A stretch of 64,000 bases of DNA from Longispora fulva (GTDB taxonomy: Bacteria; Actinomycetota; Actinomycetes; Mycobacteriales; Micromonosporaceae), in NCBI RefSeq assembly GCF_015751905.1, contig NZ_JADOUF010000001.1, forward strand, positions 8,493,501 through 8,557,500, read 5' to 3'. Below the pieces are notes generated by a model. The model saw only the letters and a program-made list of their open reading frames with translations, ran no database searches and was not told where the DNA came from. Position numbers and translations under genes: made by a program. Below, in pieces: positions 33,301 to 39,664 of the stretch. Numbering within the stretch: the stretch's first letter is position 1; each line of letters starts with the position of its first letter.

Positions 33301-33444
33301 GTTGTAGGTGTTGCCGGACTGGCTGAACCCGGTCACGTCCCCGGCCGTGGCGGCGGCGGCGGGGGAGATCGGACACACGCTGAGCGCGGTGCCGACCAGG
33401 AGGGCTCCGAGTAGCAGGCGGAGTCTACGAGGAGGTGAAGTCAT
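30319..33444 (-). CDS. Secreted glycoside hydrolase family 31 enzyme with CBM32 and ricin-B lectin domains
   Basis: A 1041-residue secreted protein. After a signal peptide (RLRLLLGALLVGTALSV) come the N-terminal beta-sandwich, the GH31 barrel with the nucleophile in GVKTDVAWIGGGY and acid/base in AIVWTGDTEGNW, then beta domains. A discoidin-type CBM32 (about 790-915; FDGNTATMWHTAWSGG, RYIRFRALTE) and a C-terminal ricin-B trefoil (about 925-1041; KCVDIPYG, VCLDGS, NCLGTVG with QQW repeats) follow. GH31 enzymes act on alpha-glucosides or transfer alpha-glucosyl or isomaltosyl groups; this sequence is nearest the transferase-like branch by eye. It is predicted to work outside the cell on alpha-glucan. 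Confidence 0.9.
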   Translation of the reverse strand: MTSPPRRLRLLLGALLVGTALSVCPISPAAAATAGDVTGFSQSGNTYNITTSGAAKARVVFARADIFRVQLAPTGTYDDPAGTDITIKTDFGYTAPAFTDAGTYYKVTTSSVTVRVNKSPLKFSAYKADNTTLLWSESAALSWTGTQTTQTLSQGTDEQYYGTGLRLGDWALRGKTVPIKVDNQWNENNNASPAPFYMSTNGYGVLRNTWKPGSYAFTGPSSFTHDENRFDAYYFAGNGPGDLKGVLNAYTDVTGKPFLAPLWGFELGNADCFNASNPSYQGAHDRLGHQTTPDVVAYANDARAKDMPSGWFLPNDGYGCGYTNLSQSVSGLAAKGFKTGLWTSTGLTGMPGEIAAGSRGVKTDVAWIGGGYKTAFDGVNQAVSGIESNSDARRYVWTVDGWAGTQRNAIVWTGDTEGNWANMRWHVPAIAGAGLSALNYASGDVDGIFEGSPATYARDLQWKAFTPAFMTMSGWGPTNPSTGYNDKQPWRWAEPTLSINRKYLQLKMRLMPYMYTMSANATATGTPAVRAMVLDYPNDPVARGNQTSGEFLSGDSFLVAPVVTNTSTRDGIYLPAGTWTDYWTGTVYQGPATLNGYSAPLDTLPLFVKGGAIVPMWPQMNYTGEKPVDTLTYDLYPRGTSNFTLYEDDGITRAYQTGSSATQAVTMTAPATGTGDITVNVGASVGSYTGKPSARGYEFSTHLGGAPTTVKLGSTTLTQQASKAAYDSAATGWFFDGKVLWTKVGSQSGAFSVTLTGATLPATTTPPTGSQPIPKTAWSLVSADSQETAAENDAATNAFDGNTATMWHTAWSGGTLPHEIQVDLGGTYNVDSLKVLPRQDGGANGRPGQYEVYVSNSTSSWGTAVATGTFADDATEKTVSFAAKTGRYIRFRALTEAGNRGPWTSVAELSATGTAGTAPATSGALVHQASSKCVDIPYGTTTPGSQPTLYSCNGALHQQWSFNANGTLTGKNGVCLDGSAAVVAIQTCSGAAGQQWAQQSDGSVTGLGGNCLGTVGNGTANSTKLELATCSGATGQKWAIQ

Positions 33445-33480
33445 GGCGTCATTGGACGAACGCTTGAGCATTCATGTCAA
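33445..33480 (-). promoter_or_regulatory. Promoter of the GH31 gene, probable leaderless transcript
   Basis: On the minus strand TTGACA (33480-33475) and TCCAAT (33456-33451) are 18 bases apart, and the ATG at 33444 begins 6 bases after the -10 element. No Shine-Dalgarno sequence is present, so transcription probably starts at or next to the A of ATG. This also rules out the upstream in-frame ATG at 33471. Confidence 0.6.
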
Positions 33481-33599
33481 TACTTGACTGGAAACGAGCA
33501 ACTGCGTGCATCAATGCGCGCCGGCTATGCGTGTACACGCAGATTCCGCGCACCGATCGGCCGTGTCCTGTCATATATTGCACGTTCGCCATGTCGCCG

Positions 33600-34535
33600 T
33601 CAGGCGGTCGCGTGGACCCGCGTCCCGGGCTCCGCGGGAGCCTCGTGCTCCACCGGCGCGGCGGTCGGTGCGGCCCCGGATCCGGCGAGCCGGGAGACGA
33701 CGCCGGCCACGACCTCCGGGGCCCGCAGGATCCGCCGGTGCCCCAGGCCCTCCGTGGACCACAGATCCGCCCCCGGCCACGCCGCGACCACGGCCCCGGC
33801 GTCGGAATGGCGCACCTCCTTGTCGCCCGCGTCGTGCACGACCAGGGCCTTCGGCAGCGCCGACACGGCGGCCCTGGCCCGGGCCGGGATGTCGAAGTCG
33901 CTCATCCGGCGCTTGACCCGCCGCTCCAGCTTCGTCAGGAACCCGGTCCGCACCGCCTCGCTGATGCCGAACGCCGCGGCGAAGTCCCGGGTGTACGGGA
34001 TCGGGTCCGCCGCCGCCGCGACCAGCACCAGGTGCTCGGTGCGCAACCCGTCGAGGACGGCGATCGCCGCGGCAGACCCGCCGAGGGAGTGCCCGATGAC
34101 CGCGTGCGCGGGGCCGACCGCCTCCACGACCCGGGTCAGCGCGACCGACAGCTCGGGCAGCAGCCCGCGCCCCTTGCCGAACGCGCCCGGGGCGGAGTCG
34201 CCGTGGCCGGGCGCGTCGAGCGCCACCACCCGGAACCCGGCGTCCAGCAGTGGCCCGAGGAACCCGCCGAACTGTCCGCGCCAGCCGCCCCAGCCGTGCA
34301 GCAGGTACACGATCGGGCCCTCGCCCCAGGACTCGACGACGACGGCCCGCCCGTCGACCGGGACGACGAACTGTTCGCCGGGGGTGTCGAACGGCCGGAC
34401 CGGGCCCTTCGGGATGGTGCACCACAGCCGTTCGGCGAGGGCGACGGCCGCGGCCGGGGCGACCGTGTCGAGGGTGCGGAAGGTCACTCGAAGAGAACGA
34501 ACGATCGTGCTTTTTACGAACGAGGAAGCGGCCAT
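33600..34535 (-). CDS. Alpha/beta hydrolase
   Basis: A 311-residue alpha/beta hydrolase. The oxyanion region is LLHGWGGWRGQFGG, the nucleophile elbow is GHSLGG, the acid lies in HDAGDKEV and the His in GLGHRRIL. AGGAG lies 9 bases upstream of ATG. It is last in an operon with a TetR regulator (20-base gap) and an HxlR-peroxiredoxin fusion. The substrate is unknown; an ester or lactone is likely for this fold. Confidence 0.87.
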   Translation of the reverse strand: MAASSFVKSTIVRSLRVTFRTLDTVAPAAAVALAERLWCTIPKGPVRPFDTPGEQFVVPVDGRAVVVESWGEGPIVYLLHGWGGWRGQFGGFLGPLLDAGFRVVALDAPGHGDSAPGAFGKGRGLLPELSVALTRVVEAVGPAHAVIGHSLGGSAAAIAVLDGLRTEHLVLVAAAADPIPYTRDFAAAFGISEAVRTGFLTKLERRVKRRMSDFDIPARARAAVSALPKALVVHDAGDKEVRHSDAGAVVAAWPGADLWSTEGLGHRRILRAPEVVAGVVSRLAGSGAAPTAAPVEHEAPAEPGTRVHATA

Positions 34536-34555
34536 GGCGGAGTACTCCTAAAAAA

Positions 34556-35140
34556 TCAGGGTCTGGCGTTGTCGAGGAGAGTGTCGAAGGCTCGCCGGGT
34601 CCTGGCCTCCGCGCGTGGATCGCGCATCAGCCGGTGCGAGTGGTAGAAGCCGAGCATCATGCTGTTCAGGTCGTGCGCGAACTGCTCGGCGTCGGCGTCG
34701 GCGCGGAAATGGCCCTCGGAGATCCCGGCCCGGACCATCTGCGCGACCGAGTCCAGCATGTCCTGGTGGTCGTGCACGAGCTGGTCGCGGACCAGGCCGT
34801 CGCGGTCGTCGAACTCGGTCGCCGCCGACACGAACAGGCAGCCGGCCGCGAAGCTGCGGCCCAACTCCAGCCAGCGGTCGAACATCACCCGCAGCCGGGG
34901 CTCGCCGCGCGGGGCCGCCAGGGCCGGGCGGATCACCAGGTCGGTGAAGTTCTCCCTGGCGAAGGCCAGGACCTGTAGTTGCAGGGCCTCCTTGGACCGG
35001 AAGTGGCCGAACAGCCCGCTCTTGGACATGTTCGTCGCGGTCGCCAGGGAGCCGATCGTGAGCCCCTCGAGGCCGAGCCGGGCGGCGATCGTCGTCGCCT
35101 CCTCCAGCACGGCCTGCTTGGTCAGCTCGCCCTTGCTCAT
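34556..35140 (-). CDS. TetR-family regulator
   Basis: A 194-residue TetR protein (if started at ATG 35140; 35149 and 35158 are alternatives). The helix-turn-helix is GLEGLTIGSLATATNMSKSG with LFGHFRSKEAL; the rest is the C-terminal ligand-binding domain (WLELGRSFAAGCLFVSAATE, typical of the TetR_C_16/YcdC-like type). Its start is 1 base past the stop of the HxlR-peroxiredoxin gene (TGACATG), so translation is coupled. It probably controls the hydrolase in the same operon. Confidence 0.85.
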   Translation of the reverse strand: MSKGELTKQAVLEEATTIAARLGLEGLTIGSLATATNMSKSGLFGHFRSKEALQLQVLAFARENFTDLVIRPALAAPRGEPRLRVMFDRWLELGRSFAAGCLFVSAATEFDDRDGLVRDQLVHDHQDMLDSVAQMVRAGISEGHFRADADAEQFAHDLNSMMLGFYHSHRLMRDPRAEARTRRAFDTLLDNARP

Positions 35141-35141
35141 G

Positions 35142-36002
35142 TCAGCCATTCTGCGCACGGTCGTGCGGAAGTGTCAACCGCCGGACGATCTCCAGCGCGT
35201 CCTCGACGCTCCCGGTGACGTCCGGGATGGGGTAGAGCACCCCGCGCACGGTCCGGCCGGCGTCGACCACCAGGGTCAGCCGCTTGAGCCGGGCGGTGCC
35301 GGCCGCGCGGAAGGTCGGCAGCCGCAGCGCCGTGGCCAGTTCCAGGTCGCCGTCGGACAGCAGCGGGAACCGGATCCGCTCGGCGCTGGCGAACGCCGCC
35401 TGCTCGGCCGGGGTCTGGGTGCTCACCCCGTGCACGGTCGCACCGAGGGCCGCGAACTCGCCGAGCCGGTCGCGGTAGGTGCACGACTCCAGGGTGCAGC
35501 CGGCCGCGCCCGGCACGCCCGCCGCGCCCAGGCCGGTGCCGGGGTAGCAGTACAGCACCGTCCATGGTGTCGCGGCGACCGGATCAAGACCTTCCAGGAC
35601 CGGGATCCGGGAACCGACGAGAGCGCGCACCCTGGCCGCCTCGGTCGAGTCCGCGCTCGCCGTCGCCGTCGCCGTGCCGTCGCCCATCAGCCACCGGTCC
35701 CCCCAGTCCTGGAGCGCGACCAGCACGGGCAGCAGCCCCCGGCCGAGATCCGTCAGCACGTACTCCGAGCGCGGCGGCCGGTCGGTGTACGGCCGGCGCT
35801 CCAGCACCCGGTGCCCGACGAGGTCGCCGAGCCGCTCGGTGAGCACCTTGCGGGACACGCCCAGCGACGCCCGCAACTCCTCGAACCGGTGCAGCCCCCG
35901 GGCCACGTCGCGCAGCACGAGCAGGCTCCACCAGTCGCCGACCACGTCGAGGGCCTGGGCGATGGCGCAGGCCGGGTCCTGCAACCGGGTTGTGCGGTCC
36001 AT
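35142..36002 (-). CDS. HxlR-type regulator fused to a PrxQ/BCP-like peroxiredoxin domain
   Basis: A 286-residue two-domain protein. Residues 1-105 are an HxlR winged helix (QDPACAIAQALDVVGDWWSL, LRASLGVSRKVLTERLGDLV, YVLTDLGRGLLPVL). Residues about 140-280 are a thioredoxin-fold peroxiredoxin: WTVLYCYPGTG, AAGCTLESCTYRDRLGEF, then IRFPLLSDGDLELATAL. C169 and C174 have the Cp-x4-Cr spacing of PrxQ/BCP enzymes. The fusion suggests a regulator that senses peroxide through its own thiols. It is divergent from an MFS exporter, with a partial palindrome at 36018-36040 between them, and heads an operon with TetR and a hydrolase. Confidence 0.83.
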   Translation of the reverse strand: MDRTTRLQDPACAIAQALDVVGDWWSLLVLRDVARGLHRFEELRASLGVSRKVLTERLGDLVGHRVLERRPYTDRPPRSEYVLTDLGRGLLPVLVALQDWGDRWLMGDGTATATASADSTEAARVRALVGSRIPVLEGLDPVAATPWTVLYCYPGTGLGAAGVPGAAGCTLESCTYRDRLGEFAALGATVHGVSTQTPAEQAAFASAERIRFPLLSDGDLELATALRLPTFRAAGTARLKRLTLVVDAGRTVRGVLYPIPDVTGSVEDALEIVRRLTLPHDRAQNG

Positions 36003-36017
36003 GCGCCCCAGTCTAGG

Positions 36018-36040
36018 GTCAGTTCCGAAAAGAGACTTAC
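36018..36040. promoter_or_regulatory. Possible HxlR operator in the divergent promoter
   Basis: GTCAGTTCC-N5-GAGACTTAC has interrupted symmetry (GTNAGTNNC / GNNACTNAC). It sits between the start codons of the HxlR-peroxiredoxin gene and the MFS gene, which are only 52 bases apart, so one bound protein could affect both. Confidence 0.4.
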
Positions 36041-36054
36041 TCGGAGGCACTCTC

Positions 36055-37293
36055 ATGCGCGACATCCCCCGACTGGTCTGGGTCCTGGCCGGCGGCCGGT
36101 TCGTCAACGCGATCGGCTCGTTCGTGTCGATCTACCTGTTCCTGTACCTGACCGGCCCCCGGCACCTGACCCTCGGCCACGCGGCGGCCGTCAGTGCGGC
36201 GCTCGGGGTCGGCGTGCTCGCCGGCAACTTCACCGGCGGCGGGTTCGGGGACCGGTTCGGGCACCGGCGGACCCTGGTGGTCACCTCCGCCGTCGTCGGG
36301 GTCGGCATGATCGCGGTGCCGTGGCTGCCGTCGGCCGTGCTCGCCGCGCACATGGCCCTCGTCGGCTACGCGGGGGCCACCCTCGGGGTGTCGCAGGGCG
36401 CGCTCGTGGCGCTCGCCGTGCCCGAGGGGGACCGGCGCCGGTCCGTGGCGGTCACCCGGGCGGCGTTCAACGCGGGGTGCGTGCTCGGGCCGCCGCTGGG
36501 CGCGGTGCTCGCGGCGTACTCGTACACGTGGATGTTCGTGATCGACGGGGTCGTGACCCTGCTGGTGCGGGCGGTGACCACCCGGTTGCTGCCCCGGGAG
36601 GATCCCGTCGCCCGGAGTGCGGGGGGCTCCGGGCGACGGGCCCAGGGTCCGACCGGGCGCGGTGGACCCAGGGCGAGCCTGTGGCGGAGTCTGCGCGCCG
36701 ACCGGCGGCTGCTCACCTTCCTGCCCGCCATCGTCGTCGTCGACCTCGTCTACCGGCAGCTCTACTCGACCCTGCCCGTGCACCTCCGCGACACCGGCCA
36801 CCCCGTCGGGCTGTACGCGGCGCTGATCGCGATCGGCTCCGGCCTGATCCTGGTGTGCGAGATCCCGGTGACCCTGGCGCTGCGCCGGCTGCCGTCGCTG
36901 GGCATCGTGGGCGCCGGGTACCTCCTGGTGGGGGCGGGGTTCGGGCTCTTCGGGGTCAGCTCGGCGGCCTGGGTGGTGATCGGCGGCATGGTGGTGCTCA
37001 CCGCCGGGGAGATCCTGTACAAGACCACCGCCAACGCGCACGTCGTCGACGCCGCGGCCCCGGAACTCGTCGGCCGCTACCAGGGCCTCTACGTCGGACT
37101 CGCCACCAGCGGCACCCTGCTGTCCGCCCCGCTCGGCGCCGCCGTCTACGCCCGGGCCCCCGGTGCGCTCTGGGGACTGTGCGCGGCGCTCGCCGCCGGG
37201 GCCGCTGCGCTCGCCTGGTGGTCGGGACGGCCTCCCACCAGGGGCGAACCGCGCGATCCGGTCCCGGCGGCCACCGGTGTCGCGTCCGGCTGA
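36055..37293 (+). CDS. Major facilitator superfamily transporter
   Basis: A 412-residue protein with about 12 membrane spans. The conserved loop after span 2 is GGGFGDRFGHRRTLV (motif A, G-x3-DR-x-GR-R type), and AFNAGCVLGPPLGAVLAAYS corresponds to motif C of drug:H+ antiporters. A long cytoplasmic loop (about 185-215) splits the two halves. GGAGG lies 8 bases before ATG. It is divergent from the HxlR-peroxiredoxin regulator, the common regulator/exporter arrangement, so it is likely induced by what the regulator senses. The substrate is unknown. Confidence 0.88.
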   Translation: MRDIPRLVWVLAGGRFVNAIGSFVSIYLFLYLTGPRHLTLGHAAAVSAALGVGVLAGNFTGGGFGDRFGHRRTLVVTSAVVGVGMIAVPWLPSAVLAAHMALVGYAGATLGVSQGALVALAVPEGDRRRSVAVTRAAFNAGCVLGPPLGAVLAAYSYTWMFVIDGVVTLLVRAVTTRLLPREDPVARSAGGSGRRAQGPTGRGGPRASLWRSLRADRRLLTFLPAIVVVDLVYRQLYSTLPVHLRDTGHPVGLYAALIAIGSGLILVCEIPVTLALRRLPSLGIVGAGYLLVGAGFGLFGVSSAAWVVIGGMVVLTAGEILYKTTANAHVVDAAAPELVGRYQGLYVGLATSGTLLSAPLGAAVYARAPGALWGLCAALAAGAAALAWWSGRPPTRGEPRDPVPAATGVASG

Positions 37294-37367
37294 CGATCAC
37301 CCCTTGCCGGTCCCTTGCCTACTCCCTTGTGCCGTTGTTATCGAGGTAACAGCCGTCTTAACGTCCG

Positions 37368-37419
37368 TTCACCGGGTCAGACATTGATCGTTTTCTCCCC
37401 TCTCACGTGACCCGGTGAA
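37368..37419 (+). promoter_or_regulatory. 12-bp perfect inverted repeat covering the ribosome-binding site of the M4 protease
   Basis: TTCACCGGGTCA (37368-37379) and TGACCCGGTGAA (37408-37419) pair perfectly around a 28-base loop. The right arm runs into GAAGGGA, the ribosome-binding site of the protease gene (ATG at 37429). In the mRNA the stem would hold part of that site, giving a possible switch on translation. It could instead be a DNA operator. Confidence 0.55.
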
Positions 37420-37428
37420 GGGATCGAC

Positions 37429-39585
37429 ATGTCCAGCAGGAAGATGACGGTCGCCATCGGCGTGGCCGTGGTCGCCGTCGCGGTGACCGGGGTGGGCCTC
37501 GCGCAGGCCGGCACCGGCGCCAGTGGCGAAGCCCTGGTGACCGCCAGGAAGCTCAGCCCTCAGGACCGGGCGGCGGCACTCCAGGTGGGGCAGAGCGAGG
37601 CCGTGGCCGCCGCGAAGGCGCTCGGCCTCGGCGCGCAGGAGAAGCTCGTCGTCAAGGACGTCGTGGTGGACTCCGACGGCTCCCGGCACGTCCGCTACGA
37701 CCGCACGTACGCGGGCCTGCCCGTCGTCGGTGGCGACCTGATCGTGCACCGCGCCCCCGGCGGGGCCGTCCGCACCACCCAGAAGGCCGTCGAGGCGAAG
37801 GTCACGGTGCCCAGCACCACGCCGAAGATCAGCGGCTCCCAGGCCGCCGCGTCGGCCGCCGCCGGGTTCGCGGCCGGCAAGGCGAGCCCCGAGCTGGTCG
37901 TCTACGCCGTTGACGGCACCCCGACGCTGGCCTACCGCAGCACTGTGGAGGGTACTGACGCCGCCGGCCAATACACCAAGTCGGCCGTCGTCACCGACGC
38001 GCAGAGCGGCGCGGTGATCACCTCCTACGAGCTGATCCACGACGTCGTCGGCACCGGCAAGGGCCAGCACTCCGGCACGGTCAGCCTCGACACCACCCAA
38101 GCCGGCTCGTCGTACTCCATGACCGACCCGGTGCGCGGCAACACCAGGATCTACGACGCGCACGGCGCGTCGGAGAACTCCCCGTCGCAGGGCGCGACCC
38201 TGTTCACCGACGCCGACAACACCTGGGGCTCCGGCACGAGCAGCGACCGGGCCACCGCCGGCGTCGACGCCAACTACGGGCTGGCCAAGACGTGGGACTT
38301 CTACAAGAACACGTTCGGCCGCAGCGGGATCCGGGGCGACGGCGTGGGGGCCTCGGCCTACGTGCACGTCGGCTCGAACCTGCTCAACGCGTACTGGCAG
38401 GACGACTGCTTCTGCATGGTGTTCGGCGACGGCAACTCGCAGAACAACTACACCCCGCTCACCGCGCTCGACGTGGACGGCCACGAGCTGACCCACGGCG
38501 TGACGTCGGCGACGGCGGGGCTGCAGTACCAGGGCGAGTCCGGCGGCCTGAACGAGGCCACCTCGGACATCTTCGGCACCACGGTGGAGTTCTACGCGAA
38601 CAACGCCAGCGATCCCGGTGACTACTACATCGGCGAGAAGATCGGCTGGAACGTCGGCAACGCCGGCGGTCTGCGGCGAATGGACGATCCGACCCTGGAC
38701 GGCCAGAGCAAGGGTTGCTGGTACTCCGGCGTCGGCAACCTCGACGTGCACCTGTCCTCGGGCGTCGGCAACCACTTCTTCTACCTGCTGTCCGAGGGCA
38801 GCGGCGCGAAGACGATCGGCGGCCGGGCGCACAACGGAGTCACCTGCAACAGCTCCACCGTGGCCGGCATCGGCCGGGACAAGGCCATCGCCATCTACTA
38901 CCGGGCGCTGACCACCTACATGGGCTCGACCACCAACTACTCGCAGGCCCGCACCGCGACCCTCAACGCCGCCAAGGACCTCTACGGCGCGTCGTCGGTC
39001 GAGTACTGGCAGACGTCGGTCGCGTGGGCGGCCGTCTCGGTCGGCACCGCCGTGCCGTCGCCGACGACCAGCCCGACCGGCAACCCGACGACCAGTCCCA
39101 CCGCGTCGCCGACCGCCTCCCCGACCGTCAGCCCGACGGCCGGCCCCGGCGGCAACCTGATCGCGAACCCGGGCTTCGAGTCGGGCGTCACCGGCTGGAC
39201 CCAGTCCGCGCAGGACATCACCAACAGCACGCAGCAGGCCGCGCACGGCGGCAGCTGGTACGCCTGGATGAACGGCGTGGGCTCGGCCAACACCGAGACC
39301 GTGTCCCAGAGCGTCACCATCCCGGCCACCGCCTCGGGCACCCTGACCTTCTGGCTCAAGGTGACCACGGCCGAGAGCGGCTCCACCGTGTACGACACCC
39401 TCAAGGTGCAGGCGGGGTCCACGACCCTGGCGACGTACTCCAACGCGAATGCCAGCGCCGGCTATGTACAGAAGAGCGTGAATCTGGCTGCGTACCGTGG
39501 TCAGACGATCACGTTGAAGTTCCTGGGCGCGGAGGACGCCTACCTGCAGACGACCTTCCTCGTCGACGACGTGTCGCTGACGTAG
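37429..39585 (+). CDS. Secreted M4 (thermolysin-like) metalloprotease with C-terminal binding module
   Basis: A 718-residue secreted protease. It has a signal peptide (about 1-28), an FTP/PepSY-type propeptide (about 60-210) and the M4 catalytic domain with HELTH (H352, E353, H356) and the third zinc ligand in GGLNEATSD (E376). The histidine that stabilises the transition state lies further on. A PT-rich linker (SPTTSPTGNPTTSPTASPTA) leads to a jelly-roll-like module of about 150 residues (NLIANPGFESGVTGWTQSAQ, LKVQAGSTTLATYS) that probably binds carbohydrate or protein. The likely role is extracellular protein digestion. A 12-bp terminator hairpin follows. Confidence 0.93.
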   Translation: MSSRKMTVAIGVAVVAVAVTGVGLAQAGTGASGEALVTARKLSPQDRAAALQVGQSEAVAAAKALGLGAQEKLVVKDVVVDSDGSRHVRYDRTYAGLPVVGGDLIVHRAPGGAVRTTQKAVEAKVTVPSTTPKISGSQAAASAAAGFAAGKASPELVVYAVDGTPTLAYRSTVEGTDAAGQYTKSAVVTDAQSGAVITSYELIHDVVGTGKGQHSGTVSLDTTQAGSSYSMTDPVRGNTRIYDAHGASENSPSQGATLFTDADNTWGSGTSSDRATAGVDANYGLAKTWDFYKNTFGRSGIRGDGVGASAYVHVGSNLLNAYWQDDCFCMVFGDGNSQNNYTPLTALDVDGHELTHGVTSATAGLQYQGESGGLNEATSDIFGTTVEFYANNASDPGDYYIGEKIGWNVGNAGGLRRMDDPTLDGQSKGCWYSGVGNLDVHLSSGVGNHFFYLLSEGSGAKTIGGRAHNGVTCNSSTVAGIGRDKAIAIYYRALTTYMGSTTNYSQARTATLNAAKDLYGASSVEYWQTSVAWAAVSVGTAVPSPTTSPTGNPTTSPTASPTASPTVSPTAGPGGNLIANPGFESGVTGWTQSAQDITNSTQQAAHGGSWYAWMNGVGSANTETVSQSVTIPATASGTLTFWLKVTTAESGSTVYDTLKVQAGSTTLATYSNANASAGYVQKSVNLAAYRGQTITLKFLGAEDAYLQTTFLVDDVSLT

Positions 39586-39594
39586 ACGGCACCC

Positions 39595-39627
39595 GGCCGG
39601 CAGGTCTCCACCCGGGACCTGCCGGCC
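39595..39627 (+). terminator. Terminator after the M4 protease gene
   Basis: GGCCGGCAGGTC (39595-39606) pairs perfectly with GACCTGCCGGCC (39616-39627), loop 9 bases, followed by TTT. It lies 9 bases after the stop codon. Confidence 0.88.
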
Positions 39628-39664
39628 TTTCGCGTACCCGGGGAGGAAGCGCACACTGTCCCGC

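Noticed and set aside
30262-33414. 1050-residue plus-strand frame opposite the GH31 gene
   Set aside because: Low-complexity Gly/Arg/Val shadow; the minus strand encodes a complete GH31-CBM32-ricin-B protein.
36003-36107. Longer N-terminus for the HxlR-peroxiredoxin protein
   Set aside because: It would overlap the MFS start and ribosome-binding site and adds no domain; the HxlR domain begins right after ATG 36002.
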